Part shown: positions 49,759 to 58,802 of the stretch, in pieces | Numbering within the stretch: position 1 is the stretch's first letter | Layout: each line of letters begins with the position of its first letter | Assembly: GCF_000733125.1 (NCBI RefSeq) | Contig: NZ_JPHU01000007.1 | Span: 1-64,000, forward strand | Source: Parvularcula oceani | Lineage (GTDB): Bacteria; Pseudomonadota; Alphaproteobacteria; Caulobacterales; Parvularculaceae | Direction: 5' to 3' | Length of the DNA stretch: 64,000 nucleotides | Translations under genes and position numbers: made by a program | The notes under the pieces: generated by a model | The model's database searches: none | Seen by the model: only the letters and a program-made list of their open reading frames with translations | Told to the model about the DNA's origin: nothing

Positions 49759-50931
49759 TCATCCTTGCCCAAGAAGAGCCTGCGGCCGAAGCGACCGCAG
49801 CGCCGCACCGAGCGGCACTGGCGGCTTGCCTGCCAATATGCGCGCCTTGTCCGCCGCCGTCGTCTCTCCTGCGTAGAATCGTTCGATCAGCGCGCGAGGC
49901 AAGCCATAGAAGCGTTGAAGGACGACGTAACGCAGGTCCGGCTTCGCCGCGCGGAACAGCATGCGGTTGAGGAGGCGGTAGAACCCCTGGGCTTCCCATT
50001 GCCGCCGGGCATGGTCCTCGACGAGTTCGAAGAGGGCGCCGGGTGCGGGAATCGCGGACCCGCAGGCCTCCGCGATCTCGTCGGCGAGCCGCGCCGCGCT
50101 CGGCAGGCTGTAGCCGGTCACGGGGTGGAAGAGCCCGGCCCGCAGGCCCAGCGGCGCAGGGCCTGCGCGATGGGCATCCCAGAAGCCGTCGATGTCGCCT
50201 TCGAGCACGATGGGCAGGACGCCGTCCTCCTCGCGCAGGATCTCGGCGACCTCCCAGCCCTGCCGGTGCGCATAGGCCATGATCTCTTCGCGCAGCGCCT
50301 CGCGCGGCAGGTCGTCGCCATCGGCATAATAGGTGTCCTCGACATGCAGGATGTCGGGGCCGAGCGGCAGGACATAGACGAAGCGGTAGCCGTCGGTCTG
50401 GGGCACCCGCGCATCCATGATGAGCGGCGTTTCGACCCCGTGGGGCCGCGCGGTGCGCAATTCCTGTCCGAGGAATTTCTGGAAGCCGAGCGAGAGATGG
50501 GGCGAGCTTCGCGCGCCGCGCCCGTCGAGGACCGGGCCTGACAATACGGCACCGTCTTCCAGGGTCAGGCCGTCGCGCCGCACAGCCTTCACCGGCTTCC
50601 CGGTCAGGAGCGAGATGTTCGGAACGGCCGAGACGACCTCGTGGAGCCGCTCGGAGGTCACGCTGCGATAGGGCGTTTCGATCCGCCGCTCTCGCCTCGG
50701 AAAGGCGACGCGCTGGGCCGGCCAGTCATGGACGATGAAGGGGGTGAGCCAGCGGAGCGTGCCCGGCGCCACGTCGGTGGCGTGGAAGCTCCAGGTGTGG
50801 TTGCCGCCGAGGCGCGGCGCCGCCTCCACGATGGCAATGGAAAGGTCTGACCGCGCCTGCGCCACCCGATAGGCGGTCAGGCCGGAGGAGAGCCCTCCGC
50901 CTGCAAAAAGAAGATCGTAAGCGTCTGCCAC
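49759..50931 (-). CDS. crtY: Lycopene beta-cyclase
   Basis: 390 residues. Cyclises both ends of lycopene to give beta-carotene. CrtY-type features are DLLFAGGGLSSGLTAYRV (nucleotide fold), LGGNHTWSFHATDV, GPVLDGRGARSS, GFQKFLGQELRTARPHGV, and GLFHPVTGYSLPSAARLAD. First gene of the crtY-I-B-W-Z operon. No convincing promoter was found in the 48-nt gap upstream, so a promoter may lie within or before the UrcA-like gene. Confidence 0.95.
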   Translation of the reverse strand: MADAYDLLFAGGGLSSGLTAYRVAQARSDLSIAIVEAAPRLGGNHTWSFHATDVAPGTLRWLTPFIVHDWPAQRVAFPRRERRIETPYRSVTSERLHEVVSAVPNISLLTGKPVKAVRRDGLTLEDGAVLSGPVLDGRGARSSPHLSLGFQKFLGQELRTARPHGVETPLIMDARVPQTDGYRFVYVLPLGPDILHVEDTYYADGDDLPREALREEIMAYAHRQGWEVAEILREEDGVLPIVLEGDIDGFWDAHRAGPAPLGLRAGLFHPVTGYSLPSAARLADEIAEACGSAIPAPGALFELVEDHARRQWEAQGFYRLLNRMLFRAAKPDLRYVVLQRFYGLPRALIERFYAGETTAADKARILAGKPPVPLGAALRSLRPQALLGQG

Positions 50932-50979
50932 GAAGGGACGCCTAGCGCTGGCGGAGACGCTCCGCCAGCGCGCCGGGCT

Positions 50980-51318
50980 TTACTTGGCAGCGAGCTGGGT
51001 GCGGCCTTCGCGCGCATCCTTGATGTGCTCATAGGCGGCGGCGAGAACTTCCCGCGTGCATTGGCGCTCATAGTCCGAAGAGCCGAGATGCGCCGTCACC
51101 TGCTCGCAGTAATCCATCGCCTCTTCGCGCAGGCGATCCATCATGCCGTCATCGGCCGGATCGAAGCGGAAGGCGAATTCATAGGCGATCTCCTGCGCCG
51201 GGGCCGGAGTATTGGCGGCCGTGCCGGCCGCGGACTGGGCCGCCGCCTGCAGGGGCAGGAAGAGCGCGGCACCGAGGACAGTGCCGACGGTGAGAATATT
51301 TCTGCTGAACTTCGTCAT
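50980..51318 (-). CDS. UrcA-like small secreted protein
   Basis: 112 residues. Signal peptide (TKFSRNILTVGTVLGAALFLPLQAAAQ), an Ala/Pro/Thr linker, and a small helical domain with two cysteines (DYCEQVTAHLGSSDYERQCTREVLAAAYEHI), the pattern of UrcA family proteins that are widespread in alphaproteobacteria with no known role. GGAGG serves ATG 51318 or the adjacent ATG 51321. Same strand as, and 48 nt before, crtY. A Pho-box-like array lies about 80 nt upstream. Confidence 0.68.
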   Translation of the reverse strand: MTKFSRNILTVGTVLGAALFLPLQAAAQSAAGTAANTPAPAQEIAYEFAFRFDPADDGMMDRLREEAMDYCEQVTAHLGSSDYERQCTREVLAAAYEHIKDAREGRTQLAAK

Positions 51319-51398
51319 CATTACCTCCGAACTTCTCGTGTCTGCCGCCCGGTGCGCCTCGGGGGGAAAGCCGCTTCGAAGCGCGTCAGACGGCATTT

Positions 51399-51442
51399 GT
51401 GTCATCCAACTGTCACATACCTATCACAGACCTGTAGCAATG
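51399..51442. promoter_or_regulatory. Four 11-bp phased repeats resembling a Pho box
   Basis: GTGTCAT, CTGTCAC, CTATCAC and CTGTAGC begin at 51399, 51410, 51421 and 51432, an exact 11-bp period with 4-nt spacers. The PhoB box is two or more 11-bp direct repeats of CTGTCA(T/C) with 4-nt spacers, so repeats 1-3 match closely and the fourth weakly. It sits between the divergent UrcA-like gene and hisS. Binding by PhoB is inferred. Confidence 0.55.
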
Positions 51443-51465
51443 CGCAACTGGTGCGCATCTTTTTC
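51440..51465 (+). terminator. Orphan intrinsic-terminator-like hairpin
   Basis: ATGCGCA and TGCGCAT form a perfect 7-bp stem with a 5-nt loop, followed by CTTTTT. No plus-strand gene lies upstream to be terminated, so it may end a small RNA or attenuate the hisS leader, or act as a dyad operator. Confidence 0.45.
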
Positions 51466-51611
51466 GTGCGGGGCGGCTATCACGTCGTGGAGAGTGGCGG
51501 CCGTGATGCGGAAATCCTCGCGCGGCGCCGTCTTCGGCGGACGCCGTGGCTTGCCAGCGCAGCGCAGCGCGGGTTTATCCCTCGACACATCGCAAGACCG
51601 ACCGGAACATC

Positions 51612-53081
51612 ATGGCCAAGAAGCAGAAGTCCTTCCGACCCAAGGCCCGCCGCCCGCGCGGCTTTCGCGACAGGGCCGGCGCCGAGATCCTCGCCGAGCA
51701 GGCCATGCTGCGCCGCATCACAGCAGTTTATGCCTCCTACGGCTTCGCGCCGCTGGAGACGCCGGCCTTCGAATATACCGATGCGCTGGGCAAGTTCCTG
51801 CCCGATGTCGACCGCCCCAATCAGGGCGTCTTCAGCCTGCAGGACGATGACGAGCAGTGGATGAGCCTGCGCTATGACCTGACCGCGCCGCTCGCCCGGC
51901 ATGTGGCCGAGAACTATGACGGCCTTCCCAAGCCCTTCCGCCGCTATCAGGTCGGCACGGTCTGGCGGAACGAGAAGCCGGGCCCGGGCCGCTTCCGCGA
52001 GTTCACGCAGTGCGACGCGGATACGGTCGGCGCGCCCGCGCCCCACGCCGATGCCGAGGCGATCATGATGTTCGCCGACGCGATCGAGGCGGCGGGCCTG
52101 TCGGCCGAGGACGTTACGATCCGCGTCTCCTCGCGCAAGGTGATGTCGGGCCTTCTCGAAGCGATCGGCCTCGACATGGGAGAGAGCGGGCAGAGCGGCA
52201 CCGTGCTGCGCGCCATGGACAAATATGACCGCCTGGGCGCCGAAGGCGTGCGCCTGTTGCTCGGCGAAGGGCGCAAGGACGACTCCGGCGACTTCACGAA
52301 AGGCGCGGGGCTGAGCGCAGGCCAGTCCGATGCGGTGCTCGCTTTCATGGAAGCCGCGTCCGAGGACAATGCGGGCGCCCTGTCGGCCATGCGCGGCGTG
52401 ATGGGTCAGAGCGCCATCGGGGCGGAGGGTGCGGACGAGCTATCCGCCATCGCCGAGACCCTCGACGCGCTCGGCTATGGCGCGCGCGCCAAGATCGACC
52501 CCTCCGTCGTGCGCGGCCTCGACTATTACACCGGCCCCGTCTTCGAGGCGGAGGTGACCTTCCCCGTCACCAATGAGAAGGGCGAGGAGGTCGTCTTCGG
52601 CTCGGTCGGCTCGGGCGGGCGCTATGACGACCTCGTCAAGCGCTTCAAGGGGACGGAAGTCCCGGCTGTCGGCTGTTCGGTCGGCGTCTCGCGCCTCCTG
52701 ACGGCGCTCGCTGCGCGCGGAGAGGCCGAGGCGGCGCGGGGCCCCGTCGTCGTGCTCGCGCTCGAAGCGGAGCGCATGCCCGTCTATCACCGCATGGCAG
52801 CCGACCTTCGCGCGCAGGGCATTGCCGCCGAGGTCTATCTGGGCGGCTCGGGGATGCGGGCGCAGCTCAAATATGCCGACAGGCGCGGCGCGTCGGTCGT
52901 CGTCATCCAGGGCGAGGACGAGCGGGCCGAGGGCAAGGTCACGGTCAAGGACCTCGATCTCGGCGCGAAGCTGTCCCAGACCGTCGAAAGCAACGAGGAA
53001 TGGCGCGCGGGCCAGCCCGCACAGGTCACCGTGGCCGAGGGCGAGATGGTCGCTGCGGTGAAGCGGGCGCTAGGCCGGTAG
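51612..53081 (+). CDS. hisS: Histidyl-tRNA synthetase
   Basis: 489 residues. Class II synthetase charging tRNA-His. Motifs are RPRGFRDR near the N-terminus, motif 2 region GTVWRNEKPGPGRFREFTQCDADTVG, the histidine-specific VRGLDYYTGPVFEAE, GSGGRYDDLVKRFKG, and GCSVGVSRLLTAL as motif 3, then an anticodon domain to about residue 480. The basic N-terminal MAKKQKSFRPKARRP is typical of alphaproteobacterial forms. ATG 51612 is chosen; upstream codons to 51546 look noncoding. The 3' end overlaps marC by 12 nt. Confidence 0.96.
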   Translation: MAKKQKSFRPKARRPRGFRDRAGAEILAEQAMLRRITAVYASYGFAPLETPAFEYTDALGKFLPDVDRPNQGVFSLQDDDEQWMSLRYDLTAPLARHVAENYDGLPKPFRRYQVGTVWRNEKPGPGRFREFTQCDADTVGAPAPHADAEAIMMFADAIEAAGLSAEDVTIRVSSRKVMSGLLEAIGLDMGESGQSGTVLRAMDKYDRLGAEGVRLLLGEGRKDDSGDFTKGAGLSAGQSDAVLAFMEAASEDNAGALSAMRGVMGQSAIGAEGADELSAIAETLDALGYGARAKIDPSVVRGLDYYTGPVFEAEVTFPVTNEKGEEVVFGSVGSGGRYDDLVKRFKGTEVPAVGCSVGVSRLLTALAARGEAEAARGPVVVLALEAERMPVYHRMAADLRAQGIAAEVYLGGSGMRAQLKYADRRGASVVVIQGEDERAEGKVTVKDLDLGAKLSQTVESNEEWRAGQPAQVTVAEGEMVAAVKRALGR

Positions 53082-53723
53082 CGCCACCCGCTCCAGGATC
53101 CCCTCGCGGATGCCGTCGAAGACGTATTGCGTGGCGAGCGCCATCAGCAGCATGCCGAGCAGGCGGGTGACCATGTTCATTCCCGTCCGCCCGAGCGCGC
53201 CCGCGATCCGGCCGGAGGACATCAGGATCGGCACAGCGAGGGCGAGGACGCAGGTCAGCGCGGCGAGCGTGGCGATCTGCGTCGGCAGCCGCGCGGGCCC
53301 CTCGGTCTGGTTCATCAGGAGCATGACGGTGGCGATCGCGCCGGGCCCGGCCAGCATGGGCAAGGCGAGCGGGAAGAAGGCGATGTTGTCGCGCGAGGAC
53401 GCCTTGGGCCCCGGCCGCTTCGCCTCGGTCTGCTCGTCCGGATTGAAGAACATCCGGAAGCCGATGAGGAAGAGGAGGAGGCCGCCGGCCGCGCGGAAGC
53501 TCGCCAGTTCGATCCCGAGGTGATGCAGCAGCACCGCGCCGAACAGCGCGAAGGCGAAGAGGACGCCGCCCGAGATCAGCGCGGCCTGCAGGGCGGTGTT
53601 GCGCTGGGTCTTCTTGTCGTCGCCATGGGTCAGGGCCGCGAAGAGCGGCGCGACCAGCACGGGGTCGATGATGATGAAGAGGGTGACGAAGGCGGCGATG
53701 AAGGCGGAGAGCGCGGTGTCCAT
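53070..53723 (-). CDS. MarC family integral membrane protein
   Basis: 217 residues with six hydrophobic segments, beginning AFIAAFVTLFIIIDPVLVAPLF and including FFPLALPMLAGPGAIATVMLLM, the MarC core with its conserved proline/glycine-rich strands. MarC proteins were once linked to multidrug resistance but the function is unproven; some work suggests amino-acid export. It converges with hisS and follows the pentapeptide gene on the same strand. Confidence 0.9.
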   Translation of the reverse strand: MDTALSAFIAAFVTLFIIIDPVLVAPLFAALTHGDDKKTQRNTALQAALISGGVLFAFALFGAVLLHHLGIELASFRAAGGLLLFLIGFRMFFNPDEQTEAKRPGPKASSRDNIAFFPLALPMLAGPGAIATVMLLMNQTEGPARLPTQIATLAALTCVLALAVPILMSSGRIAGALGRTGMNMVTRLLGMLLMALATQYVFDGIREGILERVALPA

Positions 53724-53748
53724 TCTGGCCCCGGTGAACGGTCGGTAC

Positions 53749-53777
53749 GACAGGCGCGCGGGCGATGCCCGCCTGTC
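53749..53777 (-). terminator. Hairpin between the pentapeptide-repeat gene and marC
   Basis: GACAGGCG pairs with CGCCTGTC, with an inner GGGC/GCCC stem, in the 63-nt gap after the pentapeptide gene. There is no U-tract; partial termination is possible. Confidence 0.4.
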
Positions 53778-53786
53778 ATGCCCCTG

Positions 53787-54683
53787 TCAACCGTTCTCGT
53801 GGAGCGCCATCACCTCGCCGCAGGATGGCAGCGACAGAGTCTCGGGAAGGCGCGTCATCGCATCGCCGCAGGCCCCTTCGAGCGACCGGCGGCCAAGGCC
53901 GAGCGCGCCGCTCAGATCTGCCCCCGACAGGTCGGCGCCCGACAGCCTCGCGCCTTCGAGGCTGGCCCCTTCCAGAACGGCGCCCCGAAGGCGCGCCCCT
54001 GCAAGGTCGGCGCGGGCGAAGTCGGCGCCGGTCAGATCGGCCTCGGACAGGTCCGCCCGGAAGAAGACGCCGTCCGTCGCGACCGCGCCGCGAAGGCTCG
54101 CGCCGCCGAAATGCGCCGCGGTGAACTCGCCGCGCGAAAGCACCGCGCCATCCATGACGGCACCGTCGAAACGGGCGCCCTGCATCGTCGCGCGGGTGAG
54201 GTCGGCGCCCGGGAAGAGGGCGCCCGAGAAGTCCGCCGTGCGTCCGGAGCTGCGCTCGAGAACGGCGCGATCGAAGATCGCTCCCTGCGCGCCGGCGCCG
54301 TCGAGGAGCGCCTCGACCAGATAGGTCTTGGTGAAGTCGGCCCGTTCGATCCGCGCGCCGAGCAGCATCGCCTCGGCAAGCCGCTGGGCCGCGAAGCTCT
54401 GCCCGCGCAGGTCGGCGCCCGCCGCCATGAGGCCCGAGACGGCGGGCTCTGCCGCGTGGCCGAGGCCGAGGGCCGCGCCCGCCTTTTCCCGCATCTGCAT
54501 CAGGGGCATGCCGAAGGTGTCCTCGGCCCTGTCGGCGACGCGAACGATCACGCGCGCGCCCGCATTGGCGCCTGCCCGGACCCATTCGGGCACGAGGCCG
54601 CGCTGCGCGGGCGGCGCGGCCGTATACCAGATCTGAAAGGCCACGAGCAGGCCCGTCAGCGTCAGTCCCACCATTCGGAACAT
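53787..54683 (-). CDS. Pentapeptide-repeat protein with N-terminal membrane anchor
   Basis: 298 residues. An N-terminal transmembrane or signal-anchor helix (MVGLTLTGLLVAFQIWYTA), a roughly 60-residue linker, then about 35 tandem A(D/N)LxX-type pentapeptides (residues 85-270; for example GADLTRATMQGARFDGAVMDG), which fold into a right-handed quadrilateral beta-helix. A short C-terminal tail has two cysteines (EGACGDAM, LPSCGEV) that could form a disulfide. Some soluble members mimic DNA and protect gyrase; a membrane-anchored one more likely has a scaffolding role, which is inference. GGAGG precedes ATG 54683. Confidence 0.87.
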   Translation of the reverse strand: MFRMVGLTLTGLLVAFQIWYTAAPPAQRGLVPEWVRAGANAGARVIVRVADRAEDTFGMPLMQMREKAGAALGLGHAAEPAVSGLMAAGADLRGQSFAAQRLAEAMLLGARIERADFTKTYLVEALLDGAGAQGAIFDRAVLERSSGRTADFSGALFPGADLTRATMQGARFDGAVMDGAVLSRGEFTAAHFGGASLRGAVATDGVFFRADLSEADLTGADFARADLAGARLRGAVLEGASLEGARLSGADLSGADLSGALGLGRRSLEGACGDAMTRLPETLSLPSCGEVMALHENG

Positions 54684-54750
54684 GAGTGTCCTCCTTCCCC
54701 CGAAGGAAAGCCTGACACGTCCCGCTTGCGAAGCGGTTACGCCGATCGCG

Positions 54751-54978
54751 TCAATTCTCGCCTCTGCGGGACCAGGCTTCGAACAGCTTCCAGACCCCGA
54801 TTCCCGTGTTCGCGCCCAGCGCCGCGAGAAAGGCGATGCCGGCCGCGTCCGAGCGCCAGACGTCCAGGACGAAGAGGGCCAGGAAGACCGCGACGATCAT
54901 CAGATTGTTGAGGACGAGCCATCTGTACCAGGCGCTGTCGGTCACGCTGGCCAGGAGTTCAACGAGCAGTCTGTCCAT
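54751..54978 (-). CDS. Small membrane protein, function unknown
   Basis: 75 residues, not recognised. Two hydrophobic helices: WLVLNNLMIVAVFLALFVLDVW and AGIAFLAALGANTGIGVWKLF, with a short acidic N-terminus and a basic C-terminus. Composition and codon use fit a real gene. Its GGGGGA ribosome site lies in the stem of a hairpin directly upstream. Downstream of nrdJ on the same strand (82-nt gap). Confidence 0.6.
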   Translation of the reverse strand: MDRLLVELLASVTDSAWYRWLVLNNLMIVAVFLALFVLDVWRSDAAGIAFLAALGANTGIGVWKLFEAWSRRGEN

Positions 54979-54984
54979 GCCGGT

Positions 54985-55009
54985 CCCCCGCGAAGGAATT
55001 TCGCGGGGG
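54985..55009 (-). promoter_or_regulatory. Hairpin masking the ribosome site of the small membrane protein
   Basis: CCCCCGCGAA pairs with TTCGCGGGGG around a 5-nt loop. On the minus strand the second arm carries the GGGGGA ribosome site, ending 6 nt before the ATG. It could be the nrdJ 3' stabiliser/terminator, a translational switch, or both. Confidence 0.45.
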
Positions 55010-55060
55010 CCTTACGCTCGTGGCCTTAAGATCAAGTCTTCGCGGCGGGCTGCGCCGTCC

Positions 55061-58000
55061 TCAGCTGCAGCCCGTGCTCCCCCCGCAGCTGTCGCAGCGC
55101 AAACAGGTGCCGTTGCGGACCAGGGTGAACTGGCCGCAATCGGGGCAGGCGTCGCCCTCATAACCCTTGATTTGCGCCTCTTCGCGGGCGGAGCGGGGCT
55201 CGGCGAGGCGCCCACGCGGCGTCGCGGCCTCGTCAGGCGCCTCTTCCTTGCCGCCGCTGCGCTCGGCGCGCATGCGGTCGAAATCGCCGCCGCGCAGGAC
55301 GACGAGATTGTCCGTCACCTGGCTGCGCGAAAAGCCCTTGGAGATCAGGCGCTGCGCCTCCTCCTGCACGCCCTCGGCCTTCACGCCGAGGCCGAGCCCC
55401 GTGGCGTCGTCGCCTTCGGGCACATGGCCGAGATCGGAGCGGCCGAGATAGCTGATCGCGAGTTCGCGGAAGATATAGTCGAGAATGCTGGTCGCGTTCT
55501 TGATCCGGTCATTGCCCTGCACCGGCCCCGCGGGCTCGAAGCGGGTGAAGAGATAGGCGTCGATGAACTCCTCGAGCGGCACGCCGTATTGCAGGCCGAG
55601 CGACACGGCGATGGCGAAATTGTTCATGAGGGAGCGGAAGGCGGCGCCTTCCTTGTGCATGTCGACGAAGATCTCGCCGAGCTCGCCATCCTCGAACTCG
55701 CCGGTGTGAAGATAGACCTTGTGCCCGCCCACAATGGCCTTCTGGATGTAGCCCTTGCGGCGGTCGGGCATGCGCTTTCGCCCCGGCGCCCGCTCGACGA
55801 CCTTCTCGACCACGCGCTCGGCGAAGACCCGCGCCTTCTCGGCGGCCGGCGCATCGATGAGGTCCTCCGCCTCCAGGTCCTCGCTCGCCAGAAGCGCACC
55901 GGTCAGGGGCTGGCTGAGCTTGGAGCCGTCCCGGTACAGCGCCACCGCCTTGAGGCCCCGCTCATGCGCGCCGCGATAGGTGCGCAGGCAGTCATCGACC
56001 GTCGCCGTGGCGGGCAGGTTCACGGTCTTGGAGATCGCGCCCGACACGAAGGGCTGGCAGGCCGCCATCATGTCGATATGCGCATCGACCGACAGCGCCC
56101 GCGTGCCGACCCGGCCGCAGCGGTTCGCGCAGTCGAAGACGGCATAGTGGTCGACCAGCAGGTGCGGCGCCCCCTCGGTCGTCATCGTGCCGCAGCAATA
56201 AAGGTTCGCCGCGTGCACGTCCTCGTCCGAGAAGCCCAGGTCGCGAAGCGTCCTGTAGCCCGACTGGCCGGGATCGTAGGCGGGCCCGAGCGTCTTGCGC
56301 AGGAAGCCTTCGCCCAGGACCTCGGGCGTGAAGGCGTAGGAGATGTCGAAGGCCTCTTTCAGCGCCGCGCGCAGCTTCTCGATCTCGGCCTCGCCGAAGC
56401 CTTCCTCGCGAAGGCCGTCGAAGCTGACGCCCGGCGCGTGCTCCAGCGTGCCCTGGCCGACGGCATAGGTGACGATGTCGCGGATCTGCGCCTCGTCATA
56501 GCCGAGCGTTTCGAGGGCGCGGGGAACGGAAGCGTTGATGATGCGGATCGTGCCGCCGCCCGCCAGGCTCTTGAACTTCACCAGCGCGAAATCGGGCTCG
56601 ATCCCGGTCGTGTCGCAATCCATGACGAGGCCGATCGTCCCCGTCGGCGCGATGACCGAGACCTGCGCATTGCGCACGCCATGCGCCTCGGCGGCCGAGA
56701 CGGCGCGGGTCCAGGCATCGCGCGCGGCGTCCGCCAGCCCCGCGAAGGGAACGGCCTCAGCATCGAGCGGGTCGGGGCGGCGGCCGAGCCGGTCCCATTC
56801 GCCCGCGCCGGCCGCGGCGGCATGATTGCGCAGCACGCGCAGCACGCCCTCCTTGTTGGCCTCATAGCGCGCGAACGGCCCGAGGCGCTCGGCCATGCCC
56901 GCGCTCGTCTCATAGGCGGTCGCCGTCATCAGCGCGGTGATCGCGCCCGCCGCGGCCCGGCCTTCCTCGGAATCATAGGGCAGGCCCGCCGACATCAGGA
57001 GGCCGCCGAGATTGGCGAAGCCGAGGCCGAGCGTGCGATAGGCGTAGGACCGCTCGGCGATGGCGCGCGAGGGATAGGAGGCCATGCCGACGGAGATTTC
57101 CAGCACCATGGTCCAGAGGCGGCAGGCATGCCGGAAGCTCTCCGTGTCGAAGCTGCCGTCCTCGCGCAGGAACTTCAGGAGGTTGACCGAGGCGAGATTG
57201 CAGGCCGTGTCGTCGAGGAACATGTATTCCGAGCACGGATTGGACCCCGTGATCTCGCCGTCGGCGGGACAGGTGTGCCAGTCATTGATCGTGTCGTGGA
57301 ATTGCAGCCCCGGATCGGCGCAGGCCCAGGCGGCCTCGCCGATCGACTGCCAGATCTCGCGCGCGGGCACGGTGCGCACGACGCTCCCGTCGGTGCGGCG
57401 GGTGAGGGACCATTCGCCGCCGCTTTCCACCGCGTCGAGGAAGTCCGCGCCGACGCGCACCGAATTGTTCGCGTTCTGCCCGGCGACGCTTCTATAGGCC
57501 TCGTCGTCCCAGCCGGAGGTGTATTCCTCGAAGGGCATACCGGTCGCGCCCTGGCTTGCGAGCGAGAGGGCGCGGGCCATCACGCCGCCGGGCACGCCGT
57601 CGCGGCGCGCGGCCTTGAGGACGCGGCTCAGCGTCTCGTTCTTCTTGGGGTCGAGCCGGTCTCTGTCCTCGCCCGATACGGCGGCGAAGAGCGCGCGCAG
57701 ATGGCGCTTCGTGACCACGGAGCCCGCGACGAGGGCAGCGACCTTGCGCTCTTCTTTCGCCTTCCAGCCGATGAAGTCCTCGATATCGGGATGGTCGACA
57801 TCGACGATCACCATCTTGGCCGCGCGGCGCGTGACCCCGCCCGACTTGATCGCGCCCGCCGCCGCATCGGCCACTTTGAGGAAGCTGAGGAGCCCCGAGC
57901 TGACCCCGCCGCCGGCCAGCGGCTCGCCCTCGGCGCGCAGGGCTGAGAAATTCGAGCCCGAGCCGGAGCCGTATTTGAACAGCCGCGCCTCTCGCGTGAT

Positions 58001-58621
58001 CAGGTCGAAGATCCCGCCCTGGCCGACCAGGTCGTCCTGCACGGACTGGATGAAGCAGGCATGGGGCTGGGGATGGGCATAGACGTCCGTCACCTCGACG
58101 ACCTCGCCCGCCCCCTCGTCGAAGCGGTAGTGGCCGCCGCCCGAAGAGGCGATGCCGTAAGCCCAGCTGAGCCCCGTATTGAACCATTGGGGCGAATTGG
58201 GCGCGGCCACCTGCTGCTCGAGCATGGCGACGAGCTCGTCGCGGAAAGCTCGCGCCTCGTCTTCTTCGGCGAAGAGGCCCTGTTTCCAGCCATGATAGGT
58301 CCAGGCGCCCGCCATGCGCTCGAAGACGGCCCGCGCGTCGTCCTCGCCGCCCAGATCCGCGCCCTCGGCAGGCGCTGCGCGGCGCAGCCAGTCCGGCACC
58401 CCGTCCTCGTCCACGGGCAGGCTGGCCGAAGGCACGCCCGCCTTGCGCAGATATTTCGACGCCAGGATGTCGGTGGCGACCTGGCTCCAGCCTTCGGGCA
58501 CGCTCACCGTTTCTTCTTCGACCGCGCCCTGGCCGCTCCTGGCGCGGGTCGCGCGCCGCTCAGAATAAGGGACGGATCGTGCCGGATCGGAGAAGAGGCG
58601 GGGGATGGCGGCGTCGGACAT
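55061..58621 (-). CDS. nrdJ: Adenosylcobalamin-dependent ribonucleotide reductase (class II)
   Basis: 1186 residues. Reduces ribonucleotides to deoxyribonucleotides using a B12-generated thiyl radical, independent of oxygen. Features are [76 protein letters not shown], the active-site region [23 protein letters not shown], and [15 protein letters not shown]-terminal zinc-ribbon ([22 protein letters not shown]) and final CS complete the NrdJ plan. ATG 58621 is chosen; an in-frame ATG at 58651 and open codons upstream leave 10 or more extra residues possible. No B12 riboswitch was recognised upstream. Confidence 0.95.
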   Translation of the reverse strand: MSDAAIPRLFSDPARSVPYSERRATRARSGQGAVEEETVSVPEGWSQVATDILASKYLRKAGVPSASLPVDEDGVPDWLRRAAPAEGADLGGEDDARAVFERMAGAWTYHGWKQGLFAEEDEARAFRDELVAMLEQQVAAPNSPQWFNTGLSWAYGIASSGGGHYRFDEGAGEVVEVTDVYAHPQPHACFIQSVQDDLVGQGGIFDLITREARLFKYGSGSGSNFSALRAEGEPLAGGGVSSGLLSFLKVADAAAGAIKSGGVTRRAAKMVIVDVDHPDIEDFIGWKAKEERKVAALVAGSVVTKRHLRALFAAVSGEDRDRLDPKKNETLSRVLKAARRDGVPGGVMARALSLASQGATGMPFEEYTSGWDDEAYRSVAGQNANNSVRVGADFLDAVESGGEWSLTRRTDGSVVRTVPAREIWQSIGEAAWACADPGLQFHDTINDWHTCPADGEITGSNPCSEYMFLDDTACNLASVNLLKFLREDGSFDTESFRHACRLWTMVLEISVGMASYPSRAIAERSYAYRTLGLGFANLGGLLMSAGLPYDSEEGRAAAGAITALMTATAYETSAGMAERLGPFARYEANKEGVLRVLRNHAAAAGAGEWDRLGRRPDPLDAEAVPFAGLADAARDAWTRAVSAAEAHGVRNAQVSVIAPTGTIGLVMDCDTTGIEPDFALVKFKSLAGGGTIRIINASVPRALETLGYDEAQIRDIVTYAVGQGTLEHAPGVSFDGLREEGFGEAEIEKLRAALKEAFDISYAFTPEVLGEGFLRKTLGPAYDPGQSGYRTLRDLGFSDEDVHAANLYCCGTMTTEGAPHLLVDHYAVFDCANRCGRVGTRALSVDAHIDMMAACQPFVSGAISKTVNLPATATVDDCLRTYRGAHERGLKAVALYRDGSKLSQPLTGALLASEDLEAEDLIDAPAAEKARVFAERVVEKVVERAPGRKRMPDRRKGYIQKAIVGGHKVYLHTGEFEDGELGEIFVDMHKEGAAFRSLMNNFAIAVSLGLQYGVPLEEFIDAYLFTRFEPAGPVQGNDRIKNATSILDYIFRELAISYLGRSDLGHVPEGDDATGLGLGVKAEGVQEEAQRLISKGFSRSQVTDNLVVLRGGDFDRMRAERSGGKEEAPDEAATPRGRLAEPRSAREEAQIKGYEGDACPDCGQFTLVRNGTCLRCDSCGGSTGCS

Positions 58622-58802
58622 GATGGGCTCGTCGGGCGGCGGAACCCCCATATAGGCCTGCTTCGCCGCCGCCGCGAAGGCCTCCCGGCCGATGATTTCA
58701 GCCCCGCGCTTTACCAAACTGTGTGGGGCGCCGCCGTGAAACCGCCCATATGCTTCTCCCAATTCGCGCTCGAGCGACAGACGGACCGAAAGGAGAGGGA
58801 TC

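Noticed and set aside
48313-50541. 742-residue plus-strand open frame
   Set aside because: Antisense to crtI and crtY; no motifs.
53127-54911. 594-residue plus-strand open frame
   Set aside because: Antisense to marC and the pentapeptide gene; the apparent repeats mirror the pentapeptide repeats on the other strand.
54806-57946. 1046-residue plus-strand open frame
   Set aside because: Antisense to nrdJ, which has every family motif; the frame has no domain and only low-complexity Arg/Ala sequence.
58622-58802. Cobalamin riboswitch upstream of nrdJ
   Set aside because: No B12-box-like conserved core was recognised in the 181-nt gap, and class II enzymes used as sole reductase are usually not so controlled.
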